A stretch of DNA of 64,000 nt from Lytechinus pictus (GCF_037042905.1 NC_087254.1:19400603-19464602); one strand, 5' to 3'; counted from the stretch's first letter, positions 51,401-63,055 are shown. The notes: generated by a model not told the origin, from the letters alone. Made by a program: numbers and translations.

Positions 51401-54400
51401 AAAACCTATTTAACTGGTCTCAACACAATGTTAGGGATGATATTTTAGCACTCCAATTATCCACTAAGTCACAATTAGCTCTTCAAACCATTCTTTCAAA
51501 TTCACAATGAATCCCCTATACCTTGAGTAGATCTCTCTTATCAGCTTTCCTTGCCCAGAGGAGTACCACCAGGTAGATACAGAGACAACATGTCATGAAT
51601 GCAAAGACCACTGGGTTCTCATGCAGCTTGGTGAAGGCTGACTGAGAGAGGTCAATCCGATTCATTGGTATCTGGAACCCAGCACCAAACATGGTTAGAT
51701 GGTTGCATAGACAGGAGGTGTGGGATGCGTTACTGGATGGACTCACCTAGAAAGGTATGACACATGGGCAATAAATGTAATAACAAGATCCTCAAATTAT
51801 GGTCTTCTTCATGTTCCATTTTCTAAGCAATCACGGGGGAACAAGCTTTTGATCATGCAAGACCAACTCTGTGGAATTCGCTACCACAAGTTCCCAAAAT
51901 TCAAAGTATATAATTTTGTTTAAGAGCAACCTGAAGGTGTATTTGTCTCAACATCACCCCTAAAAGACAGTTCTCTCTCTCCTTCTCTTGCTCTCTCCCC
52001 CTCCCTCTCGCTCTTTTTCTCTTCCCTATCTGTCTTCTCAAAGTATCTATAATAGTATATTGTATTATCATTAATCATTATCATTGCTGTTGGATCTTTA
52101 ATTTGACTCTTCTTGAGTTGGTTTTGACTAGGAAAGGTTTAACCGAGAACAGGACAATCTACAATCAGACAAGAATGTACTTCTTACCTGACACCCATCT
52201 TTCTTCCATGGTGATTCACTTTCTCTTTCCTTGATGTAAGAACAGCTATGTAAGGTAGGACTGAAGGAATAATGTTTGAATTCAAATGTTGCATTGGGTG
52301 TTCTGGCATAGGTCTCGTTCCAATTGGCTTCATTAGCTAGCTCTCTCACTCCAACGTTTATTGATGTGTATGTCCCGTTGATGAGCAATCTAAATAGAGA
52401 GAAAAAAAAAACATATCAACAAGGTCTATTGCCTCTCAAGGCAACACATTAAACCATATTTCTTTGATGTTTTTTTACATTTAGACACAGACCCGACACA
52501 GATAATGTCAAACAGTGTAAGTTTAGTATTAATCGGTCATGAAATTGTAAATCTACGGTTAACGTTTGTATTAAAAAAAAGGGTTTAATGCTTTCAATTT
52601 ATAATGGCAACAGCAATCCAAGGGTGAGATAAAATTGAGAAGAAAGAAAAATGAGCATTGAATGTTCAAAATGGTTGTTATTTATGAAATTTCATTGAGA
52701 ATAGTTCAGATCCCATCGTGAGTTATGAGCTGTCATCATTAATACACTTTTATTATGGGAAGTACATGTACTTGGAGGTAAACAAATGTGCACAAAGAAT
52801 ATTAAATAAATGACCGTTTATGAATGTGGTTCCTTGTGAATAGCACTTACTCATTCATTTGATTATTATCAATGAAGCATCTTGTGTTTCCTTCCACCGA
52901 TATGAAATCACTTTTATTCCAAGGATCCACCAGAGAGCTGTTATACAGAGGGTAGTCTGATAGGCTTACAGTCTGGACCAAGGTACAGTTCCAAGCATTG
53001 CTTCCTATTACAATATATATATGTAATAACTAGTGTCACTACGATCTTAATTTATGGTACAATTACCCAACAAACTTAATGCCCGTTTTAGAAAATTGTC
53101 TATAATATTACTTCTCTGAAGGATTTTATTCTGTTCTTTTTCTTTTTCACATAAAGCTCCATCTTTATGTCAAACTTTTGCTGATTTAAAATTGTCTTTG
53201 AACAATCACTCATTATTCAGATTTTTTTAGATACTTTAATATCAATAATTGCTCAGATATGACACAACATTATATTTTTAATGTTTAGACCACTATTAGC
53301 CCTTACTACCTTTTTACTCTTCAAACGATCACCTTTATTACATTTTTTTTCAATTCAAATCACCACCCACCCACTACATTTCATTTTCACTGTTCAGATC
53401 TACCCCCTCCAGATAAAATATTTTACTATTGAGATCACCCCTCCACACAAACACATTAATGTTTGTATTCCTACGAGTCCTTGCCCTAAATAAATAAAAA
53501 CAAACTATGAAACTCATCAGTTCGCAGCTCTTCAAATCTTGCCTAGATCAAATGAAATCCCTTTTATACAATACATGCAGTCGACAATGCACAGTAAAAA
53601 ACGGTTTGAATAAATACCTATTTCTGGCAGACCAGTGGTTGTTATCATAACAATGAGAGTACAGTTGTAGGTATAGTTTGATTCCATTCCCGTGAAACCC
53701 ATACATCTCACCTCAAACTCTACTCCATTAAAATCTGGGATATCTGAGGTCAAATAAAACAGTAGAGGAAAATGTTACTTGCTACACATAACTTTATTTA
53801 ATTCAAATAAATTTGGTTTTAAAAAGACATTGTAAAACAGTCTGGAAACTGACAAAGTCAGAATATAAAAAAAATCAAATAAACAAGTAATGGAAAAAAT
53901 TAACAAAATGCAATCAAATAACACCTAATCAGTATATCTACAACTGAGATCCCAGGGTAAAAGTGTTTAAATGAGACCAGAAATTACTTTTAAAGAGAAA
54001 AATAGTGATTAAAGGATTATTTTGAGTACATCGTTTCGATCAGTATTAAAACGGAGGAGTAACCTCACAGTACTGGCAAAACCCTGCATGCAAGTATTAT
54101 GAAATACATTGCTACTACCCGATGTCTGCTCAAATCTCATTTTGCATTAAATACATGTATAAAGTTCCAAGAAGAAAAATTATCTTAATTGAAGTTTGGC
54201 ATAATACTAGGAATACTAAAATCAGAGTTCTACTATGCTACAAGCCTTGTGGTTGGAGAAAAGTCAAACTTGCATGGTTTCAAGTTGCAGCAGAGCCGAT
54301 GATAATGTCATTACAATTTGGAATAGAATTTGCTTTCATTCCTACAGGAAGGCTTAAAACAGACTAGAACTTTATCTTAGTATAAATACCACAATTTGGA

Positions 54401-57400
54401 ACATTGTTCATTACAATTTTATACTTAGATTATTTTATATGCTTTTACAAATCCTTTGAAAATCAGATTGCTACAGATCACGTAGTGAGCGCCAGGCTTA
54501 CTTACCAATAGTATGAACAGCAATGGGTCCCCCTACTCCATAGGTTTGACTGAACGAGGTCACAGTCTCATTATCTAATGTAATGGTAGGTTGATTGATA
54601 CGAGGGATGGTGATGGTGATAGGTTTAATGGTGTTCTTGACCTCAATCACATCTTTGGTGGAGCTATCAATAAACTGGAAGGAGACTGTCTTGCTGTTGA
54701 TTCCGGCTGCTCCTTGGGCATAGGGTCGCATGTTGGGTTGATACATCACTGCCTGTATGGGGAGAAGCAGCAAAATATGGCACAAAAATAACACAATTTT
54801 AAAGTTACATGGTTACAGCCATCTATTCAACTTTAATTTGGCTATACAATGGGATTCCCTATTTGTTATACAGATAAACAATGAACAATTTGGAATTTTT
54901 ACCTCGCTTGAAAAGTTTTGTCAATATTACATGGTATCCAAACTCAATCCCCTAAACATACTGGATAAGAAACATACGTCAATGCCCCATAACACATATT
55001 CAAACAGCACAGGGCAGTACCTTAAACTGAATTCCACCTGACGTAGCATCAACATCAAACATGCTCTGAGCGGATGGAAAATCAAGATTACATCCAGGCT
55101 CCACTTCAAAGTTACCTGAGATAGTAGAACAGAGAAAATAAAGTAGTGAATCTCACTGAAAAAAAGTAAATAAATAATCCAAAATCAATCAAATTTCAAA
55201 TTCTTTTAACATATAAAACATAAGAAGAAAAAGCAAATGTGGTCATTTCAAATTTTAGCCTTTCATTCTTTATTCAGTATATTTTCTTTTGATTCAACAA
55301 AAACTAAATTTATTATGGATGAAATATGGGAGGGAGATGGACTTTAACGTCACATTATTGAACATTGTGATTTTCATGACCTATGTGACTATCATATGCA
55401 TGTGTTTGAGTTTCATTCTGTGCAGACAAAAATGACTGGCTGGCTCAGAGTCATTGGTCTTGGTTGCTAAAGGTAAGTATCAGAAAATGAAAACTTGCTG
55501 ATTCTCAACAGTACCCTATTGTTTGGTGTGTCTGCAACTTACAAATCTTTATGATAAAAAATACATGCATATGGACTATTCTTTCGTTAAAAAAAACAGC
55601 TCAAAAATATAATCTCAGATGAAGGAGTCAGAATATTCATGTCCTGTCGTGATACTGTTCTTTACCTTCTACGTCTTTGCTCTCAGTTTTCTGAACTTTG
55701 ACCCTGATGTTTCCTGCATCCATGGTAACCGGACCCTCCCCTGAAATCACATTGTTGCTAAGGACCTCTGAGACCTTATCCACAACAGATACAGACCTGA
55801 CTAGGGTGTTCTGTACTGCAGAGTTCTATTTCCAAAAAAAAAGGAGTAGAATTGTCCCATACAGGGGTTAAATAAGAGATGAGCTACATTGAAATACAAC
55901 CAATTGTAAATTAATAGCCTTTACAGACTTTATGAAAGATACACTTATAAAGACGTAACTTGCATTGATTCCATTGACTTGCATTTAATTCAATAAGCCT
56001 TCATTGATTGAAAGGCTACAAAAGAAAAATGAGTTTGCTATCAGCCATTCAAGTGGCAGGATTTCTCTATTATATGATTAAAGCTTGTAACTTTTCATTG
56101 ATAACAAGCTAAAATATTAAGCTCATCTAACCAATTACAGAAATATCTGATAAATATGGTCTTAGCCAATTAGAACAGAGGATTTCAAAAGCTTGTAACA
56201 ATGTTTGCCTACTTTCCATTGTGACAATCTAATTAAACAGGGGCCTACAATATTGTCCCATTTCCTAAAATTTGTGAAATGAAACACTAAATCATAGAAA
56301 TCTAACAATATTTGGTATTAGCCGACCAAATAGCAGGGTATCAGTAGCATTTACTATGCCATTGATGACAAGCCCATGAAGCAGGATACTGGAATCCATT
56401 GTCAACTCACCCTTAGGACAGTGACGGAATCCTGATCATTCTCAGAATAGTCCATTTTCTCTATGGCGGCATCAACAACATTATCTGAAGTAAAGCAAGG
56501 TAAATATACAATCACGTAAGATTACTCATAATGCAAGTATCTGAAAGATAACATTGATACAGATATGAAATACCCAGTAAATGTACACTGTCAGAAGATA
56601 TTGTATTACATAAACACTGCCGTGTCCTGAAATCTGAAAAAAAATCAAGGGTATACCCCAGATTGCTGTAAATCCAGCAAAACTCCATTGAACACCATGT
56701 ATTCACCAGGAAAGGATATGCTTCTGTGTTCACCGGTGAAGTGACGAATGCACGTTGGTAAAGTTAAGCAATGAAATTCGACAGGTTACAGAGCAAAGTG
56801 CACAAGAGGTCTATCTCTCTACATTCCTTTCCTTCCCTACTTGTCAAAAAGAAAGTCTTACCACAGACTTTGAGAAGTAAAGAAGCAGAGAGTTGAAGTC
56901 TCTCAATAGCCGTTTGATCTTCTTCTTGAATACCAACTAATGTGTTCGTCAACTTCTCTGTTGCTCCTAGAGCCCCATCCTGATAAATGATGAATTAAAG
57001 AAATTAGATTAATGCATCATCATCACTACCATCACTATCATTGTTTCCCTATAATCACAACAATCGCCATCTCATCATCACCACCACCACCATTATAACC
57101 ATGATCATCATCATCATCATCATTATCACCACCACTGTCACCATCACCACCATCATAATCATCATCATCATCATCATCATTATTATCATCATCATCATCA
57201 TTATCATCATCATCATCATGACCACCACCACCACTAGCACAAATATTCCGTGCCATCACCTAAACCAGCGCTTCACAAACGGCGGGCCGCGGCCCACTGG
57301 TGAGCTGCGAAGCTCTCTCAGTTCGGCCGCGAGAAGCTCCAGGGGAAGAAAAAAATAGGAGAAAAACTATAGTATATTTCACAGACCTGTCCAAACATGC

Positions 57401-60400
57401 TACGTCCGATCAGTCTATGCGGGTCAAACAAACCTAAAGCACGTTCAGGTATCATGCATGTTGCAAAGCATGCACATGCACACTATGATGGTTCTAATGC
57501 AATTGTCGCCCATTTACAGGACATTTGCGAATGCAGATTAGTTCTCAAAATGTTGATTTAGAGCTTTGTGTTCAAATTTCACGAAACATTTTTTCATCTA
57601 AATGGTAGATGGGCCTCGAAAGAAATCTGAGAGTCAAAGTGGTCCTCGAGTAAAAAAAGGTTGAGAAGCGCTGACCACAACCATTACCATCACCAACATC
57701 ATTACCATTTCAATGGAACCCAATACATGATTAATCTAGTCATCCTGCCCCTTCTTCCTCTTCTTCCCTTTTCTAGAAGTCCATCATTTTTTCTATCTTC
57801 TCCTTACTTGTGCCAAGGTGGAGACTTCACTTGGAACATCAGTAGCTAGACTAAGTACTGATGAGATGCGGTCCACATCATCAACAGAGATTGAGGATGA
57901 GCCACCTAGAATTGTCACCATCCGTTCCCTTATCTGAACAAAGAACAAGACATGAAGTAATTGTAAGTTTACCCAACACCGTTAGCCATTTAGCCTACTT
58001 CAAGAGGATCTTATTTCATGAAAGATACAATGTTTAAGAAAATACCAGCAATTCTCCTATTCCATGTTGGTAAAAAGGAAGAAAATAGATCTGATATTGT
58101 ATGTGCCGAGACAGTATTATAATCTCATTGTAGGAATCCCTTCCCTTTTAATCCTCCCCCCTTACCTGTTTTCTTTTACATACTTCTTGTTTTTCCCTCC
58201 AATATTCTCCTTTTTTGCAACTTCATTGTTTTTGTATCTCATAATGCAGGAATGATGGTAATAACATGCAATGAACGTAAGGCTTGAAACTCAACCAGAA
58301 CAAGTTTGCATTCAAAACATAAACAAGGCCTAAACCAAAGCCTTAACACGGACAGCTAGAGACTCATCTCTATAACTGGCAGCAATTATGATCTTGGTGC
58401 AGGGGGGGGGGTCAAATTGACCCCCTCAATTGGTTCAGAGTTAACTTGGGTTATTGCATGGAAATATTATTCTGATTACTTACTCCCATCTTGATTTCTG
58501 AATTCAGACCAGTGTTTGATGATGACCCATCAGGCTGGCTAGATCCTGATGATGCATCTGTAAAGATACAAGATGGCAAATGATATAAATACACCAAACT
58601 GGAGAGCATTTCATCAAGCAAATAATAAAATATTATCGCTAGTGAAATCCTTGCATCTGATTGGCTTTGAACAAACTAGTCAGTCAAAATCACTGACAAT
58701 TTGTTCTTGTGAAACCCTCCCCTGGTACATCCATGGTCAGAGAGCAGCATATCATGTCAAAACAGGACTACCTATGTGCACCTGGAACATTTCATGATTA
58801 CAAGTCTCATAGGGCACATTATGTAACAAGAAGGAACTGCCTTCTCACCACTTTTGGGATATTTGTTACATCCTTTGGTAATGCACTTGTTAATCTTAAC
58901 TAAAAGCCCATGGTGAAATGGGGAGGCATTTGCGATTTCCAATCATAATAACTTCACTGTAGAAAATGCAATAACTGTATTTTCCTAAAATCTGAATATA
59001 TTGATAGATCAACAAGGTTAGACCAATGGCTGTTACCCATGTTAAGCATATCAGAGATGACCATAGCATAGCTTGTAGACTAGTGACCTTTACCTGTGTT
59101 AAGCATATCAGAGATGACCATAGCATAGCTTGTAGACTAGTGACCCTTACCTGTGTTAAGCATATCAGAGATGACCATAGCATAGCTTGTAGACTAGTAA
59201 CCCTTACCTGTATTAAGCATATCAGAGATGACCATAGCATAGCTTGTAGACTAGTGACCCTTACCTGTGTTCAGCATATCAGAGATGACCATAGCATAGC
59301 TTGTAGACTAGTGACCCTTACCTGTGTTAAGCATATCAGAGATGACCATAGCATAGCTTGTAGACTAGTGACCCTTACCTATGTTAAGAATATCAGAGAT
59401 GACCATAGCATAGCTTGTAGACTAGTAACCCTTACCTGTGTTAAGCATATCAGAGATGACCATAGCATAGCTTGAAGACTAGTGACCCTTACCTGTGTTA
59501 AGCATATCAGAGATGACCATAGCATAGCTTGTAGTCTAGTGACCCTTACCTGTGTTAAGCATATCAGAGATGACCATAGCATAGCTTGTAGACTAGTGAC
59601 CCTTACCTGTGTTAAGCATATCAGAGATGACCATAGCATAGCTTGAAGACTAGTGACCCTTACCTGTGTTAAGCATATCAGAGATGACCATAGCATAGCT
59701 TGTAGACTAGTGACCCTTACCTGTGTTAAGCCTATCAGAGATGACCATAGCATAGCTTGTAGACTAGTGACCCTTACCTGTGTTAAGCATATCAGAGATG
59801 ACCATAGCATAGCTTGTAGACTAGTGACCCTTACCTGTGTTAAGCATATCAGAGATGACCATAGCATAGCTTGTAGACTAGTGACCCTTACCTATGTTAA
59901 GCATATCAGAGATAAACATAGCATAGCTTGTAGACTAGTGACCCTTACCTGTGTTAAGCTTATCAGAGATGACCATAGCATAGCTTGTAGACTAGTGACC
60001 CTTACCTGTGTTAAGCATATCAGAGATGACCATAGCATAGCTTGTAGACTAGTGACCCTTACCTGTGTTAAGCATATCAGAGATGACCATAGCGTAGCTT
60101 GTAGACTGTTGATTGTATCCTGTAGATGCCTCAGAGACCATAGCATTGGTCAGATCAGTGAGGGTCTCTGCCAGATCAACAGAAGAGGTCATGTTAAATG
60201 GATGCACCTGGGATAAAGAGCAGGAAATCAATTCAAAACTTGAATTAAGATGTATCTATGTGTCTAAGCAACATCTCAAAAGTCATATCCATGTATGATT
60301 TGAAGCATTTAACTGCAGCAGATTTACTACTTTAATAATCATTCATTACATTGTTTATTATTACATTTTAACTCATTTCTTCCCCCCATACCCAATTCAA

Positions 60401-61708
60401 TTTACACTGTTCAATCCGATATTTAAAAACTTTAAATAATCCAAGGCCATGGTAATGAATACACTTCATAACTGCTCCTCTCACTGGCCTAGGAAAAATA
60501 TTATGGCACCCTCTTTTCATTCATTGTATGCTTTTGATGGCAGTCTACAGACTGTGGTTTCAGTCTAGATGTCTGAAAGTGCCTAATGGAAATAATAACA
60601 ATATATAAATTTATAGAGCGCAGAAACTACATGGTGTATTCCATAAAGTATATATTCTACTGTGCTTTATGGGACTCCTAAAATGCTTGTTATTAATTGT
60701 AATAATACTGTATAAATATCATCATGTAATTATACTTATTATAAATGTAAACCTCACCCTTATTTCCATATTGGAATCCACAGCATATGTTCCAAAGATG
60801 TCACTAATCTGAACTTTGATATAAACAATGTAATCATATTCAGATAACCCAGCAGCAAGTAACAAGTCTGAAGAGGATGATTCAGTGTCTACATGAATAG
60901 AAAAAAAAAACACAGTAATAAATACAAATACATGTCTTGACTTAATTTTCTGAAGGTCAAAGACCTATTCTACATATGTATTGTTTAGCTCTTGCAAACA
61001 TTTCTAAGATCCAAAGAAATTTAAGTTTAGTAGAATGATAGATGTTTATCCTAAAAACAAAAACTTTTCATTAATCCATTCATATCATATTCTGTATTTT
61101 CTTTGAACTGATAAGACTTCCACAATATATACACAAATACCTACAGAAAAGAAAGTTGTGAACATTTTGCCAGGATCTTTGCTACATGTATAATCTCACT
61201 ATATAACTGCACCCCTATTTGCATATGCAACATTAATTAACTTGGAAATGGTATTGTATTACTGAACTGTGTTTTCAATTGGAAAATGATGATAAGGAAG
61301 ATCATCATAATGATGATGATAAGAAAGATAATGAAAATGATAATGATGATGTAATTGACCATCAATGTCACTTTATCCTTAATATCACTATAGATATTGC
61401 CATCATCATCCTTATCACAATAATCATCCTCTTACAATCATCGCCATCATCCTTCCTCCTCCTCATCATCACGATCATCACCATGATCATCATCATCATC
61501 ACCATCACCACCACCACGATCATCATCATCATCAATCACCATCACCACCACCACCACCACCACCATCATCATCATCATCTTCATCATCATCATGATCATC
61601 ATCATGATCACGATCATCATCGTCATCATCATCATCATCATCACCACCATCATGATCATCATCATGATCATCAACATCATCATCCTCATCACAACCACCA
61701 CCACTATC

Positions 61709-61740
<32 letters not shown>

Positions 61741-62559
61741 CATCACCACCACCACCACCATCTTCATCATCATCATAATCATCATCATCATCATCATCAT
61801 CAATCACCACCACCACCACCACCACTACCATCAGCATTATCAGCCTAACAAGTCAACTCACCAGAGTAAATCAGGGACCACACATTGTTGGTGTCCTGTG
61901 TGCTCAACGACACTGTCTCTTCCACTCCCCTGACCTTTGACCTGACAGCATAGCGCAGGGGACGACAATCATCGTCCACCACCATCCAATCCCGACAGGT
62001 AAATGAGAACTTAGTCACCGCCACCGTGCCTTCCAGAGGAGAGATAGAGCAGGAGCCACCGTAGGGAGCCATATCGATGTCAAGGGTCATGGTCATATCA
62101 GCTGAAAGATGATAGCAATGTCAGAAATAGTCATCGATATTCAAATAAAAACATAATTCCAAATTGTCGAAAAAATACATATCATAAGTCATAATTGACA
62201 CGTAGAATATTTTGTGATTATCATCAATGGTTTTGTTTTACAGTGAGAGGGTCGGCATTTTCTAAATTTAACTGTATTGTTAGCTAGAATGAAAATGACT
62301 ACATTAAATTGATATTAGCTCATAGATTTCAAACACAGGAGACATGGTAATACAAGCCTTACCTGTTGTACTAAATGAGGGAGAGTAGGAAGCCATGAGA
62401 TCTATCTCATACTGTCCGCCTTCCTCAAAGAATCCACTCTCTATGGCCAGGAGATAGTTGGATGATGTTGTGGTTTGGTTTGACAGTGAAGAATGAGGTA
62501 GCCATGCATCTGGTGATATTCTGTGCTTTACATTGCTTCGGTATTCTGACAGCTCCCAT
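38733..62559 (-). CDS. Polycystin-1-like / REJ-family receptor-channel, C-terminal ~1865 aa in 30 exons (5' part outside window)
   Basis: A large membrane protein of the polycystin-1 family (PKD1L2/PKD1L3/PKDREJ and sea urchin suREJ group). Exons in transcript order: 62559-62363, 62101-61862, 60888-60758, 60207-60063, 58557-58484, 57933-57808, 56979-56862, 56484-56411, 55825-55666, 55115-55021, 54752-54506, 53743-53618, 53004-52851, 52389-52188, 51746-51522, 51086-50999, 50394-50105, 49707-49495, 48569-48402, 47213-46659, 46092-45896, 45482-45305, 44673-44496, 43884-43765, 43273-43124, 42415-42278, 41580-41258, 40816-40561, 39861-39574, 38875-38733. Every junction has AG/GT borders and the phases agree throughout. 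Order: REJ, stalk, GPS, TM1, PLAT, ten further membrane segments. No upstream exon is found between 62560 and 64000. The N-terminal lectin/LRR/PKD repeats that would decide the subfamily are not visible. Confidence 0.92.
42868..43022. mobile_element. Palindromic MITE in a polycystin intron
   Basis: Left 'ggcctgtttataag' and right 'cattaatg' / 'aacggggcc' region form inverted ends; internal 'taactctgcc...catggtaacaggg' and 'gccaatcacaatcatggc' resemble the family at 48768-48926. About 155 bp. Confidence 0.5.
43390..43690. repeat. Polypyrimidine (CTC/CTT)n tract
   Basis: About 300 bases of nearly pure C/T triplets (ctcctcctcctt) on the plus strand, so the polycystin transcript carries a GA-rich tract in this intron. 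It ends about 75 bases before the 43765-43884 exon. Frames read from it are low-complexity and not coding. A similar CT-rich stretch lies at 44058-44300. Confidence 0.9.
44310..44411 (-). pseudogene. Dead duplicate of the 3' half of a polycystin exon
   Basis: 'gctgtctcaacctggccatt' + 'ccaatgag' and 'agagaccatt...ttgataccttggat' repeat the true exon at 44496-44590 with about ten differences. The flanking 'atcaccatcactcatattgt' parallels the true 'acccacactcaccttgc', but the donor GT has become AT. It lies about 180 bp from the real exon inside the next intron, so it should be skipped. Confidence 0.75.
45896..49707 (-). CDS. Polycystin gene: middle membrane segments (residues ~898-1275)
   Basis: Four exons. 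SELTSFTHLFSTKTRKNLSD then GHLWFSVFSRPPKSRFTRVQ is the conserved link to TM2 (VSCCLSLLFSAMMANIFFY). TM3 is VVIGVISSLMVFPANILVVQ. Exon 47213-46659 is the longest (555 nt) and carries a Ser/Thr/Pro-rich cytoplasmic loop before RKKKKFELPWQC and two more membrane helices. Exon 46092-45896 ends in a loop rich in acidic and Pro/Gly residues (EKEEDDIPPLGEDEEW, PPGISPPNPDE). Two MITEs lie directly upstream of the 48569-48402 exon, which is intact. Confidence 0.88.
48606..48759. mobile_element. Palindromic MITE, family 1 (copy 2)
   Basis: Same hairpin element as 4528-4679: gtttcataaagctgttcgta... and its complement at the far end, with paired arms 'gagcgactttaagaa' and 'ttcttaaagtcgctc'. It lies about 35 bp upstream (in transcript order) of the 48569-48402 polycystin exon. 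Confidence 0.85.
48768..48926. mobile_element. Palindromic MITE, family 2
   Basis: 'gggccccattgcataaaggt' pairs with 'ttttatgcaatggggcc'; internal arms 'ggtaactaccatggtaa' and 'gttaccataatggtaa' also pair. About 159 bp. It starts 8 bases after the family 1 MITE, so two hairpin elements stand back to back. Confidence 0.8.
50105..51086 (-). CDS. Polycystin gene: PLAT/LH2 domain exons (residues ~772-897)
   Basis: Two exons encode a PLAT domain, the intracellular beta-sandwich after TM1 of polycystin-1 proteins. Visible marks are CHYEVTVFTGVKSDAGTTARV, HIIITGDHNDSGVRTL, then DSFLLTSS, FGDLMHVRIWHDNGGKSPSW and FLSHLSVKDLNTNKMFYFMANRWW. PLAT domains bind lipids or membrane-associated partners. The exon junction falls in phase 1 after DA. 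Confidence 0.92.
50522..50772. mobile_element. Element with 'cactggcggatcca' inverted ends (copy 2)
   Basis: Left 'cactggcggatccaaggggg' and right 'ttggaaaatcctggatccac' + 'cagtg'. Several internal C-runs. About 250 bp, in the polycystin intron upstream of the large PLAT exon. Confidence 0.75.
51522..52389 (-). CDS. Polycystin gene: GPS cleavage motif and first membrane segment (residues ~630-771)
   Basis: Exon 52389-52188 ends with SPWKKDGCQ. Exon 51746-51522 continues with SHTSCLCNHLTMFG, then a hydrophobic segment VVFAFMTCCLCIYLVVLLWA. The four GPS cysteines, the Trp and the His-Leu-Thr cleavage tripeptide are all present, so the protein should be able to cut itself before Thr, as polycystin-1 does. 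A LINE relic lies in the intron between these exons. Confidence 0.9.
51782..52095 (+). mobile_element. Decayed LINE 3' end (CR1/L2-like)
   Basis: The frame at about 51785-51920 keeps SSNYGLLHVPFSKQSRGN, the 'LRSSN..LL.VP.SK.S.GD' block of LINE reverse transcriptase C-termini. A frameshift follows, after which 'ccaactctgtggaattcgct' matches the next conserved block in another frame. A CT-rich stretch and an AT-rich tail follow. It is antisense to the polycystin gene, between the two GPS exons. Confidence 0.6.
52851..60207 (-). CDS. Polycystin gene: extracellular stalk between REJ and GPS, GAIN-like (residues ~190-629)
   Basis: Ten short exons encode helical sequence (LAETLTDLTNAMVSEAS, IRERMVTILGG, TEKLTNTLVGIQEEDQ), then a beta-rich part (ISGEGPVTMDAGNIRVKVQK; PITITIPRIN; DIPDFNGVEFEVRCMG). 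The helical-then-beta order is that of the GAIN domain, which precedes and supports GPS cleavage. Several N-glycosylation sequons (NYT, NCT, NSS, NKS) fit extracellular location. The fourth exon (60207-60063) ends at the donor that has been copied into the 57-bp array. Confidence 0.75.
57055..57235. repeat. (ATC)n microsatellite in a polycystin intron
   Basis: About 180 bases of cat/cac/tat triplets. Frames in this stretch are artefacts of the triplet period. Confidence 0.9.
57266..57673. mobile_element. hAT-like non-autonomous element with decayed 8-bp target duplication
   Basis: Ends are cagcgcttcacaaac on the left and ggttgagaagcgctg on the right, inverted over about 15 bases with few mismatches. 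The left end runs into 'ggcgggccgcggccc', like hAT elements whose ends read cag.g.ttctcaacc with a GC-rich block. Flanking 8-mers acctaaac and accacaac agree at 6 of 8, consistent with an old 8-bp hAT duplication. About 408 bp with no transposase. Confidence 0.6.
59031..60107 (-). repeat. 57-bp minisatellite made of an exon end plus its 5' splice donor, 19 units
   Basis: The landmark 'agatgaccatagcatagctt' recurs with an exact 57-base step from 59055 to 60081, giving 19 units. The rightmost unit is the genuine 3' end of the polycystin exon 60207-60063. Each unit, read on the minus strand, has about 45 exonic bases (ending ATGCTTAACACAG) and about 12 intronic bases (GTAAGGGTCACT). Nearly all copies keep GTAAGG; the next to leftmost has GTAAAG and the leftmost GTAAC. 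Unit divergence is only 0-3 bases, so the array is young or homogenised. Confidence 0.95.
60758..62559 (-). CDS. Polycystin gene: REJ module exons (fragment residues ~1-189)
   Basis: Three exons encode extracellular sequence of REJ type. The clearest mark is FSFTCRDWMVVDDDCRPLRY (residues about 90-115), the 'C..W.D.D..PL.Y' pattern of REJ domains. It follows a beta-rich stretch with GQYEIDLMASY. REJ domains take their name from the sea urchin sperm receptor for egg jelly and occur in polycystin-1 and PKDREJ. The module probably begins upstream of the window. Intron 2-3 holds the (ATC)n block at 61280-61850. Confidence 0.8.
61280..61850. repeat. Long (ATC)n-type microsatellite in a polycystin intron
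   Basis: About 560 bases of cat/cac/cct triplets, ending about 15 bases before the 61862-62101 exon donor. Open frames on both strands are a triplet artefact. Confidence 0.9.
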
Positions 62560-63055
62560 CTTGAATTGAAAATATACATTTGTTAATATTATTTTCAGTT
62601 TTTCTTTCAGTTTTTCATGAAAAATGAAAATTATAGAGACCATTGACTAGAGACATTTCAATTCTCAGATTAGAATGATATGTTTGTACCAAATAACACA
62701 TTCAAAATCATACAGAAAAGGGTATGCAAATGTGTGCACATGAACTGGTAAAGGTTCAATTGAAATCATACAGTACCAATAACTAGAACATTGTGTATAT
62801 CCAGAATAGAAATAGATGTAAGGTGGTGCACTTTAAATCAAATTATTTTGGAGGGGATTACACAATCATACAGGATTTGATCAGTGAGGGATTCATGCGA
62901 GGGGTAAGAGGTATGCACCCCTTCTATTTTTGTTGATAATTCATATTGATATATCTTTATCCGAGGAATATTACTAAAAGCATCCCTCCCCCTTTGTTTT
63001 GAAATCCTGGATCTGACCCAGCATTTTTGCTGTTCGGTGAGATATTGAATCTTCA

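Noticed and set aside
59026..60216. Long open frames on both strands with repeated 19-residue units (for example VTLTCVKHIRDDHSIACRL and AMLWSSLICLTQVRVTSLQ)
   Set aside because: The 57-bp unit is three times nineteen codons, so any frame without a stop in one unit stays open throughout. The true coding frame is a third one, from the polycystin exon, which meets a stop in each unit.
61279..61848. Open frames of poly-His, poly-Ile, poly-Met and poly-Asp across the (ATC)n blocks here and at 57041-57358 and 36395-36615
   Set aside because: Pure triplet microsatellite translated in different frames; intronic or intergenic, with no splice or domain support.
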